From positions 282,824 to 346,823 of the forward strand of contig NW_020312849.1 in assembly GCF_003265705.1 (NCBI RefSeq): a stretch of DNA of 64,000 bases, written 5' to 3'. Made by a program: the position numbers and the translations under genes. Below the pieces are notes generated by a model. That model ran no database searches. It saw only the letters and a program-made list of their open reading frames with translations, and was not told the DNA's origin. Each line of letters opens with the position of its first letter. The stretch's first letter is position 1. This document shows positions 10,970-20,469 of this stretch, piece after piece. Origin of the DNA: Callorhinus ursinus. Lineage: Eukaryota; Chordata; Mammalia; Carnivora; Otariidae.

Positions 10970-11125
10970 AAGAGCAGTTGTGAGTGTGAAAGCCCAGGGT
11001 TTCTATCCCAGATCTGTTTTATACTAAATATAGGAATAATGTTTCCATTCTTACCTGCAAAATGGGGCTAATACAGTCTAGCATGTGTGCCTCACTCACA
11101 AAATTGTTCAAGGGTTTTATGCAAA
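10970..11125 (+). mobile_element. MIR fragment
   Basis: 'tgagtgtgaaagcccagggt' followed by 'cttacctgcaaaatggggct' matches the core and 3' half of the ancient tRNA-derived SINE MIR. It is diverged and truncated. Confidence 0.55.
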
Positions 11126-11129
11126 ATAA

Positions 11130-12810
11130 TAGTTTTTCACTTAGAATTCTATGTAAGTAAATAAGAGGTTATAAAAATTTTTAAAACTTGTCATTCCATT
11201 GTTTTCTGGCTTACATTGTTTCCGATGAGAATTCAGTGGATATTCTATTGTTCCTTTCCTGTATCTAGTATGTTTTTTTCTTATGGATGTTTTGAGGTTT
11301 TTATTTTTAATTTGGTTTAAAGCAATTGTGCTATAATATTCCCAGATGTGGTTTTCTTTGTGTTTATCCTGCTGTGGTTCATTCCTCCACCATGGCCAGA
11401 ATGAGAAGTTGGGATTTCCAAAGTCAAATTTTTAAATGTTCACTTCTTGGCTGAGGAGATGAATATAAATATCCTTGGGGACATTAGTTATTTGGTAATA
11501 GACAATGTTCTCTGGGGGTTATTTTTCATTAAATTTGGAAACTTCTTTGACTATTATTTCTTCTAATATTTATTTTCATGTCAAAATCTCTCTTCTCCTT
11601 CTGGAATTTTTATTCCATGTTTGTTAGACGTGTGACTTTATAATACTCAACCAGTCATTGAAGCTCTGATCATTTTTTTTTCCAGTCTTTTTTTCTTTCA
11701 CTGTTTTCTATTTACCTGTCTTACAGAGCTTTTCTTTTGCAGTATACGAACAGCTTTTAAGGTTCAATTGTGCTAATTTCAAAAATTCCAGACATTTTTT
11801 AGTTCTACAACTTTCATTTGCTTTCCCCTCTCGTTTCCTTTTATTTGCTGAGTTTCCCCCACCTGTTCACTCATTTATTCATCTTTGTTCTTAGATTTTT
11901 TTTACCATATTTATAATAGCTGCCTGAAGTCTTTGGCTACTAATTCCAACACATCTGTCATCTCTTGAGTTTTTTCTGTTGTTTCTCTCCTCCAATTTTG
12001 GTCATATTTTCTGATTTTTCAGATGACTAGTAATTTTTACATTTTTTTAAAGATTTTGTTTATTTATTTGAGAGAGAGAATGAGAGAGAGAGAGCATGAG
12101 ATGGGTGAGGGTCAGAGGGAGAAGGAGACTCCCTGCTGAGCAAGACGCCAGATGCAGACTCAATCCCGGGACTCCAGGATCATGACCTAAGCTGAAGGCA
12201 GTCGCTTAACCAACTGAGCCACCCAAGTGCCCCTAATTTTTAAATTTTTACGATGGACAATGGAGTGCTATCGTTTAGATTCTGAATTTGTCTTCCTATA
12301 AAGAATTTTGGGCTTTATTCTGATAGAGAATTAATTTACTGATAGCTCCACATGTTTCTCCTGAGGCTTGGTTTTAAACTTTGTTAGAATGGGTCCAGAG
12401 TATCCCTTATGCTAGGGCTGGAATAATCCTCCTCCTAAATCATGACTTTTCTTGTTGTTGCAGAAGTGGACTGTCTCCCAGCACTATGTATTCTTTGGTA
12501 TTTACACTCAGCTCACATTCCTGAAGTAACTGCTCCTTACTAACCTTCTCTGAGTTTGACCATATGCATGCACAGGTACTAAGTCAAAGACTCAAGAGGA
12601 CACCTATGTAGATTTCTGGGGCTTCATTTCTGCTAAGCTCTCTTATGTCTGGTACCCTGATATGCAAATTCCGGCTGCTTCAGTAGTCCTAAACTTCACA
12701 CTCTATTTCATACGGCCAACTATTTCATATGGCTGTTCTCTGTTCAGGCTCCATTTCCCTGGGTCAATTATAGGTAGAGCCAGAAGTTGGGATTTTCAAA
12801 ATTCAGTTCA
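11130..12810 (-). mobile_element. Old L1 5' region (L1M-like), antisense
   Basis: Antisense L1M phrases are present: 'cattgttttctggcttacat', 'gatgagaattcagtgg', 'tgtggttttctttgtgttta', 'ttatttcttctaatattta', and later 'gaatgggtccagagta' and 'actcaagaggacacc'. These belong to the 5'UTR/ORF1 side of older L1s. The piece starts at almost the same L1 position where the fragment ending at 2375 stops. A young SINE is inserted at 12041-12233. The right end near 12810 is approximate. Confidence 0.68.
12041..12233 (-). mobile_element. Carnivore SINE inside old L1
   Basis: The poly-T side at 12041 leads into 'aaagattttgtttatttatt', and the head at the right ends 'gagccacccaagtgcccc'. The flanks 'taatttttacat' (12031-12042) and 'taatttttaaat' (from 12234) look like a slightly diverged target-site duplication. 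Confidence 0.92.
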
Positions 12811-12884
12811 TTTCTTGCTCAATAAATGATTGAATTTTCTCCAACACAGTTATTTGGTGACTGGACAATATCCTCCATCACAAA

Positions 12885-13140
12885 AATATATATTTATTGA
12901 ACAGTTTCTTGTGCCAGGACTTATACTACATGCTTTATATACATTTCCTCACTTAATTTTGCAAATAAATCAATTAAGTATGGGTATTCCTATTAACTCC
13001 ATTTTAGAAAGTAAGAAAATAAAATTTAGAGTATAACAAAGACTTGTCTAAGACTCTGTGTCTGATGATTGGTTGAGCCAGAAGTTGAACCCAGAATTGT
13101 AACTCCAGAGCAAACCTAAAAACTGTGCTGTGACTGTTCT
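12885..13140 (-). mobile_element. MIR, antisense, nearly full length
   Basis: It reads as antisense MIR from end to end: 'tttattgaacagtttcttgt', 'gccaggacttatactacatg', 'tcctcacttaattttgca', 'ctccattttagaaagtaag', 'gagccagaagttgaaccca' and 'gtaactccagagc'. Age is inferred from the divergence. Confidence 0.8.
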
Positions 13141-13142
13141 AT

Positions 13143-13180
13143 TCCTAAACAATCTGCCTATATAACAAAAGCTATTCTTC
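13143..13180. repeat. Left member of a 38-bp inverted repeat pair
   Basis: Bases 13143-13173 are an exact reverse complement of 14140-14170 (31 bp). The match extends to 13180/14133 with one mismatch. The pair is about 1 kb apart. Confidence 0.9.
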
Positions 13181-13464
13181 TAGTGAAAATTGTTTTCCAT
13201 AATGGAAAATACAGCAATCTGTATTTTGCTGTATTTCTGGGCTCACTACCTCTGAAAAGCCTGGTGGATGTATGTAATTATTCTAAAATCATCTTCATTA
13301 TACCCCCAGATACCCAAGAATGGAGAAACTGAAAGTCCTGCATTAGATTTTTTTCTAAAGGGAAAATAAATTGATTTCATTAAAAACCGAAATAGGAAGG
13401 AAGGAGGGTAAGTGTAGTTTACTATTTGTCAAAAAAGGTACAAATACAATTTTAAAAAATTAAT

Positions 13465-13735
13465 ACTTGATTTTTTAGAGCAGTTTTAGTTTCACAGCAA
13501 AATTGAGCATAAAATACAGAGAGTTCTCACGTACCCCCTCCTAGCACACAGGCGGCGTCCCCTATCATCAACATCCTGCACCATTGTGGTAAATTTGTTA
13601 GAGTCAATGAACCAAAATCCACACATTATTATCACCCAAAGTCCATAGTTTACATTTGATTTCACTCCTTGCGCCGTATGTATATTCTGGGGAGTTTTGA
13701 CAAAAAATGTATATAACAACATATATCTACCATTA
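13465..13735 (-). mobile_element. Old L1M-type 3'UTR fragment
   Basis: The text 'gagcagttttagtttcacag', 'aaaattgagcataaaataca', 'atcatcaacatcctgcacca' and 'atcacccaaagtccatagtt' matches a widespread ancient L1M 3'UTR sequence. The T-rich left edge suggests antisense orientation; the strand is less certain than the family. Confidence 0.6.
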
Positions 13736-14116
13736 TAATATCATAATTTTCTAAATTAGTGAAAAAAATAAGTAGCTCTGTGCTTAAGCTCAGAGAAGGC
13801 TCACTTCTACCTTACATTGAAAGCATTGTGGGAGCTCAATTATTGAGCAAAAAAGGGAAAGTGACTGCATGCAGTCTTTGGCAAAAGCTATCAGAAAACT
13901 AAAGAAATTGTGTGGAAACACCCACTTAATATTAAACAGTTTGTCACTGACTATTATTATTACTGTACTCACTTCCAGTGACTTTTTTCCTTAGTAGAAA
14001 AGAGCAAACAGCAGAAAATAGGCTTTCTTCACTGCTGGGCCCCATGGCTTCTTGTTTTGTGTTATTTTATGCGCCTTCCTCTCAAGACTTACCCTTTCAT
14101 ATTCTGTCTCTATATT

Positions 14117-14170
14117 CTATATAACAAAAGCTGAAGAACAGCTTTTGTTATATAGGCAGATTGTTTAGGA
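14117..14170. repeat. 17-bp perfect hairpin joined to right member of inverted repeat pair
   Basis: The arms 14117-14133 and 14139-14155 ('ctatataacaaaagctg' and its reverse complement) are perfect, with the 5-nt loop 'aagaa'. The right arm continues as the inverted copy of 13143-13173. The locus therefore holds one sense partial copy and one antisense longer copy of the same sequence. Confidence 0.92.
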
Positions 14171-14421
14171 TCATGTCTCAATATATGCCATCACCATTAA
14201 CCTCAACTCCCCATGCTGAAATATTAGAATTACATTTTTTCTCCCTCTTCTCCCTCTTTTTTGTCCTCTGTACATAACTGAGTGCTCACGTCCTGTGAGC
14301 TCTGTCTTCAATCCAGCCCTGTTCTTGCTCTCATATTGCCCTAATTCAGGCCATTAAGTCTCCCACGACTAAAACAGAAAATTAACAATTTTCCCCACAG
14401 CAATCTTGCCCCATTTCTGTT

Positions 14422-14531
14422 CCTTTTCCAGAGTAGTGTTAGTGAGAATTTATGTTCAGCTTATTTGATCAGGACACCTTTTCCAGACTAGTGTTAGTGA
14501 GAATTTATGTTCAGCTTATTTGATCAGGACA
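14422..14531 (+). repeat. Tandem duplication, 2 x 55 bp
   Basis: Copy 1 is 14422-14476 and copy 2 is 14477-14531. They differ at one base (g in 'ccagagtag' versus c in 'ccagactag'). The near identity implies a recent duplication. Confidence 0.95.
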
Positions 14532-15774
14532 TGAAAATGAGTGGTCTGCAAGACAGAAGTTTATTTCCGTTTCACATGAATTCCGGGATTGTATGAGAAT
14601 TCCACTCTGCAAAGCTGCGAGAGGTCTGGAGTTCTTCTGTCCTGTAGATCTACAGCTACCCTGATTATCCTTTCTGCACCATCTAAGAGGACTCACTACC
14701 TTGCCCTGACTCAGATTTGTCGAAAGGAAAGAGTACATTCCTATACTTTAAAGACATGAGCCATAAGCAGAACACATTACCCTCCTCAAACCCAGAACTT
14801 AGATGCCCACACTGGGCTACAATGGGGACTGGTGAATGGACTTTTTATTCTGGGTACCTATGGACCTAGCTACACTCAGGAGTTCTATAACTGTAAGGGA
14901 AAAGAAAAGAAGAGGTATTAGGTACAATTAGTAGTCTCTGCCATAACTCTGTAGCCAATTACTGGAGGTAAATTTTAGTCTACAGACTCAGTAAAAGATC
15001 ACATTTTACTTTTTAATTAAATTAGATGCCAAGCCCCCATCTGGTTGGGCTTGTGGAAAATTCAACCTTACTCATTCTTAACATCCACTTCACTGACTGG
15101 GTTTGTACCAAGCATTTAGGGTCTTGTCTTACGTAGTGCCAAGGCTTGCGGAGGTCCCTCTGACTGTCAGTCTTAAGACCATGCTCAGACTGTTGCCCCA
15201 GCTTGTAGGGATCCTTCAGTCTGATGCTCGGGGGCACTGCTCCTTGCCTCCCCTGGCAGGCAATAATCAGTGAGGCTGGAAGCCTCAAACCCAGGACCCA
15301 ACATCCCAGGGGCAACATATGTTCATTTATTCTGTACTGCTCTCAAATCATCAGTCTCATTCTAATTCTCCAAACTGGGAGAAAAACGTTTTAGCCTGGG
15401 AAATCGGTCTATTTACCTACCTATCAGTGAATCATTCAGTTATCTATCTTTATGTCTCATTTTCCAAGAGGTACCTTTCCCAAACCCTATTCTCTAAGTA
15501 CATTTAAGATTTTGAAAACAATAGCTAGGAATCCCATGCCCCACACCATCCTGAAGGCAAGGAAGATGCCTTGATCTACATGAATAGGGGGGAAAAAAGA
15601 AGAAAATATGGGTAAAAACATGAATTAATAACTAAGAAAAACCCCACTAGAGTTATTTTCCTAAAATTAACTTGGCTCATGTCCTTTTACTAATTATAAT
15701 TCTCCACTGCCTCCCCATGCCATCTCCCCAACCCCTGATATTCCAGCAAACATCTTAGTGCCCTTTCACTCAAG
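14532..15774. other. Unassigned sequence
   Basis: No gene or clear repeat. An antisense 98-codon open frame at 15022-15318 has no recognisable motif. Confidence 0.4.
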
Positions 15775-15784
15775 GCCATAACTT

Positions 15785-16361
15785 CTTTTTTTTTATTATG
15801 TTATGTTAATCACCATACATTACATCATTAGTTTTTGATGTAGTGTTCCATGATTCATTGTTTGCGTATCACACCCAGTGCTCCATGCATGCAGAATGTG
15901 CCCTCCTTAATACGTATCACCAGGTTAACCCATCCCCCCACCCCTTCCCGTCTAGAGCCCTCAGTTTATTTTTCAGAGTCCATAGTCTCTCATGGTTTGA
16001 CTCCCCCTCCGATTTCCCCCCCTTCATTCTTCCCCTCCTGCCATCTTCTTCTTCTTCTTCTTCTTTTTTTTTTAACATATAATGTATTACTTGTTTCAGA
16101 AGTACAGATCTGTGATTCATCAGTCTTACACAATTCACAGCATTCCCCATAGCACATACCCTCCCCAATGTCTATCACCCAGCCACCCCATCCCTCCCAC
16201 CCCCCACCACTCCACACCACAACCCTCAGTTTGTTTCCTGAGATTAAGAGTTCCTCATATCAGTGAGGTCATATGATACATGTCTTTCTCTGATTGACTT
16301 ATTTTGCTCAGCATAATACCCTCCAGTTCCATCCACGTCATTGCAAATGGCAAGATCTCAT
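15785..16361 (-). mobile_element. 5'-truncated L1 with composite double 3'UTR
   Basis: It is flanked by the 10-bp duplication 'gccataactt' (15775-15784 and 16362-16371). Reading the minus strand from the right, it first shows the end of ORF2 and a type A 3'UTR ('gaggaactcttaatctcagg' through 'gtaatacattatatgtt'), then an A run and a GAA repeat (16047-16075 region). A second, type B 3'UTR follows, ending in 'taacataacataataaaaa' next to 15785. One insertion thus carries two L1 tails in tandem. The plus-strand insertion at 47756-48437 has the same order and a very similar junction. Confidence 0.88.
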
Positions 16362-16409
16362 GCCATAACTTAATAGGGGGACATACCTCTTGCAAGTTGG
16401 ATTCAACCA

Positions 16410-16650
16410 ATGCATTTACAGATTCACCTTATGCCAAGACTGAAACTTCTCTCTTTTACCTTGACACACTTTTGTGCCTTTAATACTTTCAATTCCCTCA
16501 GCTTGATATCTTCTATACAACCTGCTTTCCAACTTTTCATCATGAAAATTCCTGCTTACTCTTCAAGACTAGATCGAATGCTGAGATACAGTATTTCACA
16601 GGAAGCTTCCCCTAGGATCTCAGGTGTCTTGGTGTACTTTTTTACGTACC
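16410..16650 (+). mobile_element. Probable L2 fragment
   Basis: 'cctgcttactcttcaagact' and 'caggaagcttcccctaggat' resemble the L2 3' region that reads 'cttcaagacccagctcaaatg ... caggaagccttccctga' in better copies. It is diverged, with approximate limits. Confidence 0.5.
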
Positions 16651-17012
16651 TGAACCTCTACAATGTCCTCATGCATAACAGAAGGCTCTCAGTAACCGAG
16701 ACCCGCCCTCCCTTCCCATTCTAGACACCCACCATTCTTTGGTCTAAGCTTCATTTAAAATACATAGAGTTATACCTATCACTAATTACTTTATATGTAA
16801 ATGGACTAAATGCTCCAATCAAAAACATAGGATGGCTGAATCAATAAAAAACAAGACCTATCTATACACTACCTACAAGAGACTAACTTCAGATTTAAAG
16901 ACATATATAGACTGAAAGTGAAGGATGGAAAAGATATTCCATGCAAATGGAAATGCAAACTGGAGTAGCAATACTCATATCAGACAAAACAGACTTTAAA
17001 ACAGACTATAAC

Positions 17013-17215
17013 TGGGGCACCTGGGTGGCTCAGTCGTTAAGCGTCTACCCTCGGCTCAGGTCATGATCCCAGGGTCTTGGGATTGAGCCCCATATCAGGC
17101 CCCCTGCTCAGCGGGAAGCCTGCTTCTCCCTCTCCCATCCTCCCTGCCTGTGTTCCCTCTCTTGCTGTTTCTCTCTGTCAAATAAATAAATAAAATCTTT
17201 AAAAAAAAATAAAAG
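17013..17215 (+). mobile_element. Carnivore SINE inside L1 endonuclease region
   Basis: The head 'ggggcacctgggtggctcag' and the tail 'aaataaataaataaaatctt' plus A run are clear. Target-site duplication: 'agactataac' at 17003-17012 and 17216-17225. Confidence 0.95.
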
Positions 17216-18342
17216 AGACTATAACAAAAAATAAAGAAGGGCAGTACATAATGATAAAGGGGTCAATCCAAGAAGAGTATATAATATTTGTAGATATTTA
17301 GGTACCCAACATAGGAGCACCTAAATATGTAAGGCAAATATTAACAGACATAAAGAGAAAAAAATGCAGGGAAAATCAGTTGCACTTCTATACACTAATG
17401 ATATATCAAAAAGAGAAATTAAGAAATAATCCCACTTATAATTGTATCAAAAAGAATAAAATACGTAGAAATGCATTTAATGGAGCAAATGAAAGACCTG
17501 TACTCTGAAAACTATGACACTGATGAAAGAAATTGAAGATGACACAAATAAATGGAAAGATATTCCACGGTCACAGAATGGAAGAATTAATTTGTTAAAA
17601 TATCCATACTACCCAAAGAAATCTACAGATTCAGTGCAGTTTTGATCAAAACACTAAAGGCATTTTTCACAGATCTAGAACAAATAATCCTAAAATTTGT
17701 ATGAAACCACAAGCCAAAGCAACCTTGAAAAAGAACAAAGCTGGAGGTATCATGCTCCCTGATTTCAAACTACATTACAAAACTATAGTAATCAAAATAG
17801 TATGGTACTGTACAAAAAAAGGCATATAGATCAATAGAATAAAGAGCCCAGAAAAAAACCCATGCATATATGGTCAATTAATCTGTGGCAAAGGAAGCAA
17901 GAATATACAATGGGAAAAAGACAATCTCTTCAGTAAATTGTGTTAAGAAAACTGGACAGCTACACACAAAAGAATGAAACTCGACCACTATTTTATACCA
18001 TATGTAAAAATAAATTCAAAATGGATTAAAGACTTCACTGTAAAACCTGAAACCATAAAACTCTAGAAGAAAACATAGGCAGTAAGATTTTTGACACTGG
18101 TTTCAGCAATACTTTTTTTTGTACCAGTCTCCTCAGGCCAGAGCAACAAAAACTAAAATAAACAAATGAATTTGATTACCGCAAACGAAAAAGCTTCTGC
18201 AGGCAAAGGAAACCATCAACAAACAAAAAGACAACCCACTGAATGGGGTAAGATATTTATAAATTATACATCTGATAAGAGGTTAATATCCAAAATATAT
18301 AAAGAACACACACAACTTAACATAAAAAACCCCAATATATCA

Positions 18343-18472
18343 TTCTGGGTGGATATATCTTTTGTGGGGCCAATTGTAACCACTAAAAATGCATTTTAAA
18401 TTGAATGAGGAAATGAATGAAAGGGAAAAATTAACTCTATGTACACATGTGTTTGCATGCATTAAAACACAG
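18343..18472 (+). repeat. Foreign segment in L1, paralogous to 19890-20230
   Basis: The L1 text breaks after 'aaaaaaccccaatat' and resumes at 'ggacttgaatagacattcta'. Between them lies about 130 bp that aligns with the MLT1 edge and its flank downstream: 'ttctgggtggatatatcttt' here versus 'ttctgggtgggtatgtcttt' at 19890, then 'cactaaaaatgc', 'aaatgaatga', and 'tgtttgcatgca' versus 'tgcttgcatgca'. This copy lacks the SINE that splits the other one. Confidence 0.8.
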
Positions 18473-19398
18473 GTATAGGACTTGAATAGACATTCTAAAG
18501 AAGACATATAGATGGTCACCAGACACATGAAAAGATGCTCAGTGTCACTAATTATCAAGAAAATGAAAATCGAAACCACAATGAGATATCATCTCAAACT
18601 GTCAGACTGGCTATTATCAAAAAGACAACAAGTGTTGGTGAGGATATGGAGAAAAAAGGAACCATCATACACTGTTAGTAGAAATGTAAATTTGTGCATC
18701 CACAATAGAAAACAATATATGGAGGTTCCTAAAAAATTAAAAATAGAACTACCATATATTCCAGCATTTCCTCTGGGTATTTATGCAAAGGAAAAAAAAA
18801 CCCCACCAATTCAAAGAGATATATGCACCCCTATGTTTACTACAGCTTTATTTACAATAGCCAAGATATGGAAGCAACTTAAGTGTCCATGGATAGATGA
18901 ATGAATAAAGAAGATGTGGTACATATATACAATGGAATCCTACCCAGCCATAAAGAAGAATGGAATCTTGCCTTTTGCAACAATATGGGTAAGACCTCAA
19001 GGGTATTATGCAAAATGAAATAAGTCAGACAGAGACAAATACTGTATGATTTCACTTATATGTGGAATATAAAAAACACAGCAAAACCAAAAACAGAAAC
19101 AGACTCATAGATATAGGAAGCAAACTGTTGGTTGCCAGACTGAGGAGGGGCTTGGGGGTCAGGCAAAATACATGAAGGGAATTAAGAGATACAAACTTCT
19201 AGTTATAAAATAAGTAAGTCACGGAGATGTAATGTACAACATGGGGAATGTAGTCAGTAAGACTGTAATAACTTTGTATGGTGATAGATGGTAGCTAGAA
19301 TTACTGTAGGGAATCACTTCATAAGGTATGAATATTAAAGCACTATGAGACAAATAGGGCATTGTATGTCAATGATACTTCAATTAAAACAATTTTTT

Positions 19399-19544
19399 TC
19401 AGAGAGAAAAGAAGAATACACATTGTTAAATGTCTGTTTCATGCACCAGATGTGATTCTCTCCAGGACAAGATGATATCTTGTTCACAGATTATACTTGC
19501 CTAACAATACACTTTGCCCATGAAATGTGCTCAAAGATGCTGTG
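19399..19544. other. Short unassigned spacer
   Basis: Unique-looking sequence between the L1 tail and the MLT1 LTR. No feature seen. Confidence 0.4.
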
Positions 19545-19942
19545 TTAGATTCCTAGGGTTGCCCTAACAAGTTACCACAAACTGGGTACAGCAACAGAAA
19601 TTATTTTTCACAGTTCTAAAGGCCAGATGCCTAAAATCAAGCCATTCCTTCTGAAGGCTCTAGTAGAGAATCCTTGTTTGCCTCTTTTAGCTTCTGGTGG
19701 CTCCTGGAGTTCCTTGGCTTGTGTTTGAGTAACTCCAATCTCTGCTTCCTTGTTCATATAGCCTTCTCCTCTTCTTTCTCTGTCTTCTCTTCTGTGCTTT
19801 AAAAGGACACATCACTGGATTTAGGGGCCACTCAGATAATCCACGATGATCAGTAAAGACCTTTTCCCAAATAAGGCCACATTCATAGGTTCTGGGTGGG
19901 TATGTCTTTTGTGGGGGCCACAATTCCAATCACTAAAAATGC
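19545..19942 (-). mobile_element. MLT1-type (ERVL-MaLR) solo LTR, antisense
   Basis: Antisense MLT1 landmarks occur in order: 'tagggttgccctaacaagtt', 'accacaaactgggt', 'ttttcacagttctaaaggcc', 'tcttctgtgctttaaaagga', 'ttcccaaataaggccacatt' and 'gtgggggccacaattcc'. It is an ancient non-autonomous LTR with no coding content. Confidence 0.78.
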
Positions 19943-19956
19943 TTTTAAAATGAGAA

Positions 19957-20153
19957 GGGGTGCCTGGGTGGATCAGTCGTTAAGCGTCTGCCTTGGGCTT
20001 GGGTCATGATCTCAGGGTCCTGGGATCGAGCCCTGCATTGGGCTCCCTGCTCAGCGCGGAGCCTGCTTCTCCCTCTCCCACTCCCCCTGCTTGTGTTCCC
20101 TCTCTCACTGTGTCTCTCTCTGTCAAATAAATAATAAAATCTTAAAAAAAAAT
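19957..20153 (+). mobile_element. Carnivore SINE at MLT1 flank
   Basis: It has a young-type body ('gcgtctgccttgggcttggg') and a tail ending 'aaataataaaatctt' plus A. It splits the flank that appears unsplit at 18343-18472, so that copy shows the pre-insertion arrangement. The duplication is roughly 'taaaatgag'/'taaaatgaatgag'. Confidence 0.93.
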
Positions 20154-20230
20154 AAAATGAATGAGAAAATGAATACAAGGGGGGAAAATGAACTCTGTGA
20201 ATACATGTGCTTGCATGCACAAAAGATGAG

Positions 20231-20469
20231 GACAAGAAATATTGTTTTGTTTTTACATCTTTGTTACCCTCTATTTGTAAGTTCACTTTGTAAATAAAAC
20301 ATCATGCTTGTTGCTTTTTGCATGTTGACAGAATTCTGTTATGTTAAATAATTCAACAGTTCAAAACTTAAAGTTGTTAAATGAAAAGACACAATTAGGA
20401 AATCGATATACTCTATGTAACTATACTGCTTTCTTTTATGACATAATTTATTTTTTCAAAAAAGTATGT
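20231..20469. other. AT-rich unassigned sequence
   Basis: No gene or repeat recognised between the SINE flank and the next L1. Confidence 0.4.

Larger units (their letters stand above)
16745..19398 (+). mobile_element. L1 with internal deletion (endonuclease start plus ORF2 3' half and 3'UTR)
   Basis: The left part carries endonuclease-domain text ('tgtaaatggactaaatgctc', 'ctacctacaagagactaa', 'gactgaaagtgaaggatgg') up to about 17365. The next base block jumps to the end of the RT region ('cacttctatacactaatgat'), so about 2 kb of ORF2 is missing. It then runs through the ORF2 C-terminal region, with fragmentary frames such as 18512-18904, to a 3'UTR ending 'caattaaaacaatttttttc'. It is older than the 3.26 kb L1. 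It hosts a SINE at 17013 and a foreign segment at 18343. Confidence 0.85.

Noticed and set aside
15917..16220. Arg/Glu-rich and Pro/Ser-rich frames
   Set aside because: They are translations of the GAA repeat and G-rich tract in the composite L1 3'UTR.
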